DNA of 64,000 bases from Vespa crabro. Its lineage: Eukaryota; Arthropoda; Insecta; Hymenoptera; Vespidae. Numbering within the stretch: position 1 is the stretch's first letter; each line of letters begins with the position of its first letter. The stretch covers positions 5,264,162-5,328,161 of the forward strand of contig NC_060957.1 in NCBI RefSeq assembly GCF_910589235.1, read 5' to 3'. This document shows, one piece after another, positions 63,285 through 64,000 of the stretch. The translations under genes and the position numbers were made by a program. The notes beneath the pieces were generated by a model that saw only the letters and a program-made list of their open reading frames with translations, ran no database searches and was not told the DNA's origin.

Positions 63285-64000
63285 TTAGGATGAAGAACTT
63301 GAATCAATGTGATGTTCCTGATCTGGTGTTTCCATTTGCGATAAAGTCCTTTGTAATTCAGCACGTTCGGCAGGATTTAATCTATGCGCAATTTCCAAGA
63401 CAGCATCTAATCTTACTTCTGGACAAGTTTCGAGAGCTTCTTTGATACGTGTGATAACTGCATCCTTCTTTACACACATAATATTACGTGATATAACGCT
63501 ATTTTCATTAACAAGCTGTGCCTCCAACCAAGTGGTAGCCGCTTGATCTTGATCCCACAGATAGGATTCTATAGCTCCTTTATCTTCGATAAACCATCGT
63601 CGTAGCATCGCACCAATTTGTCTAACGTCGAACTTAGGTTGCATTGACAAAATATCCTTCTTAATATCCTCTTCCAAAAGTCTTCGTCTTAATTTCCAAT
63701 AAAGCAACGGTCTTGCTTTTTGCCATGGTATTATATCTTGTATTACGTTTTTTTCTAACATTCGTTCTGGTGTGTCGTGAAGATCCGCAAAATAGACAGC
63801 AACTTGTTGATATATAGGTATCAATGTTTTTTCTCTCTTACGAATTACCGTTTCTATTTCTGTTCTTTCTTCAATTGAATTTGATGTATTAAGGTTTTCC
63901 TAAAAAATTTATTAATTAACAGATAAGACGATTATTAATGAAAATTTTAATTGAAGAAATAAGATAATATAAAACCATACTTTTAACTTTTGAATAACAG
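63285..64000 (-). CDS. ACC: Acetyl-CoA carboxylase, C-terminal end (partial)
   Basis: End of the carboxyltransferase domain of the multidomain enzyme that makes malonyl-CoA, the two-carbon donor for fatty acid synthase. The last exon runs 63899-63285 (204 codons and a stop) and carries the hallmark VAVYFADLHDTPERMLEK and DIIPWQKARPLLYWKLRRRL, then ALLRRW-like AMLRRWFIEDKG. An acceptor sits at 63901-63900. The previous exon ends at 63981 with a GTATGG donor, and only its last 20 bases are in the window. The rest of the gene, about 2,000 codons, must lie to the right. The C-terminus ends in a Ser run (HHIDSSSSS). No break seen in the visible part. Confidence 0.94.

Overview
The window is eukaryotic nuclear DNA, about two-thirds A+T, with spliced genes (GT/AG introns, most 60-150 bp) and many microsatellites. 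Gene content (a single-chain animal fatty acid synthase, a SID-1 type membrane protein, RPAP1, the proteasome subunit PSMD13, acetyl-CoA carboxylase) together with piggyBac, Ty3/gypsy and Jockey-like elements points to an insect. Protein wording and base composition suggest a hymenopteran, probably a bee; that last step is inference. I found no rRNA, tRNA or CRISPR.

Layout. 1-293: a probable last coding exon of a plus-strand gene that lies mostly outside the window. 294-15442: about 15 kb with no firm gene, only microsatellites and one GC-richer open island at 13180-13504. 15443-19566: RPAP1, minus strand, 8 exons, 1041 codons, intact. 20055-21370: an internally deleted pseudogene of fatty acid synthase. 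21465-37800: a nest of mobile DNA made of a plus-strand gypsy fragment with a 3' LTR, a minus-strand gypsy fragment with a 5' LTR and a possible tRNA-Pro primer site, two decayed piggyBac elements each sitting inside a copy of the same unclassified repeat (here called R1), a Jockey-like LINE fragment, and another thioesterase-end relic. 38943-47913: an intact 19-exon fatty acid synthase gene on the minus strand (2394 codons; KS-MAT-DH-ER-KR-ACP-TE, all main catalytic residues visible). 49007-53090: a broken copy of its first coding exon, a minus-strand Jockey fragment, and a copy of its 3' end plus 3' flank. 53440-57339: one more R1 copy and otherwise AT-rich intergenic DNA. 57340-58756: PSMD13, minus strand, 4 exons. 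59704-62705: SID-1-like gene, plus strand, 9 exons. 63285-64000: the last exon(s) of acetyl-CoA carboxylase, minus strand, running out of the window.

Biology. Acetyl-CoA carboxylase makes malonyl-CoA and fatty acid synthase consumes it. Here their genes lie on the same strand with about 15 kb between them, separated only by PSMD13 and the SID-1-like gene. The fatty acid synthase locus appears to be what is left of a local array: one working gene, four decayed partial copies, and a 157-bp stretch in one pseudogene that is nearly identical to the working gene while its surroundings are strongly diverged, which looks like recent gene conversion. PSMD13 and the SID-1-like gene are divergent and share about 0.95 kb between start codons; the SID-1-like gene and acetyl-CoA carboxylase are tail to tail. 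I did not find a clearly new system; the most noteworthy items are the synthase array with its conversion tract, the duplicated splice donor inside the working synthase, and the repeated piggyBac insertion into R1.
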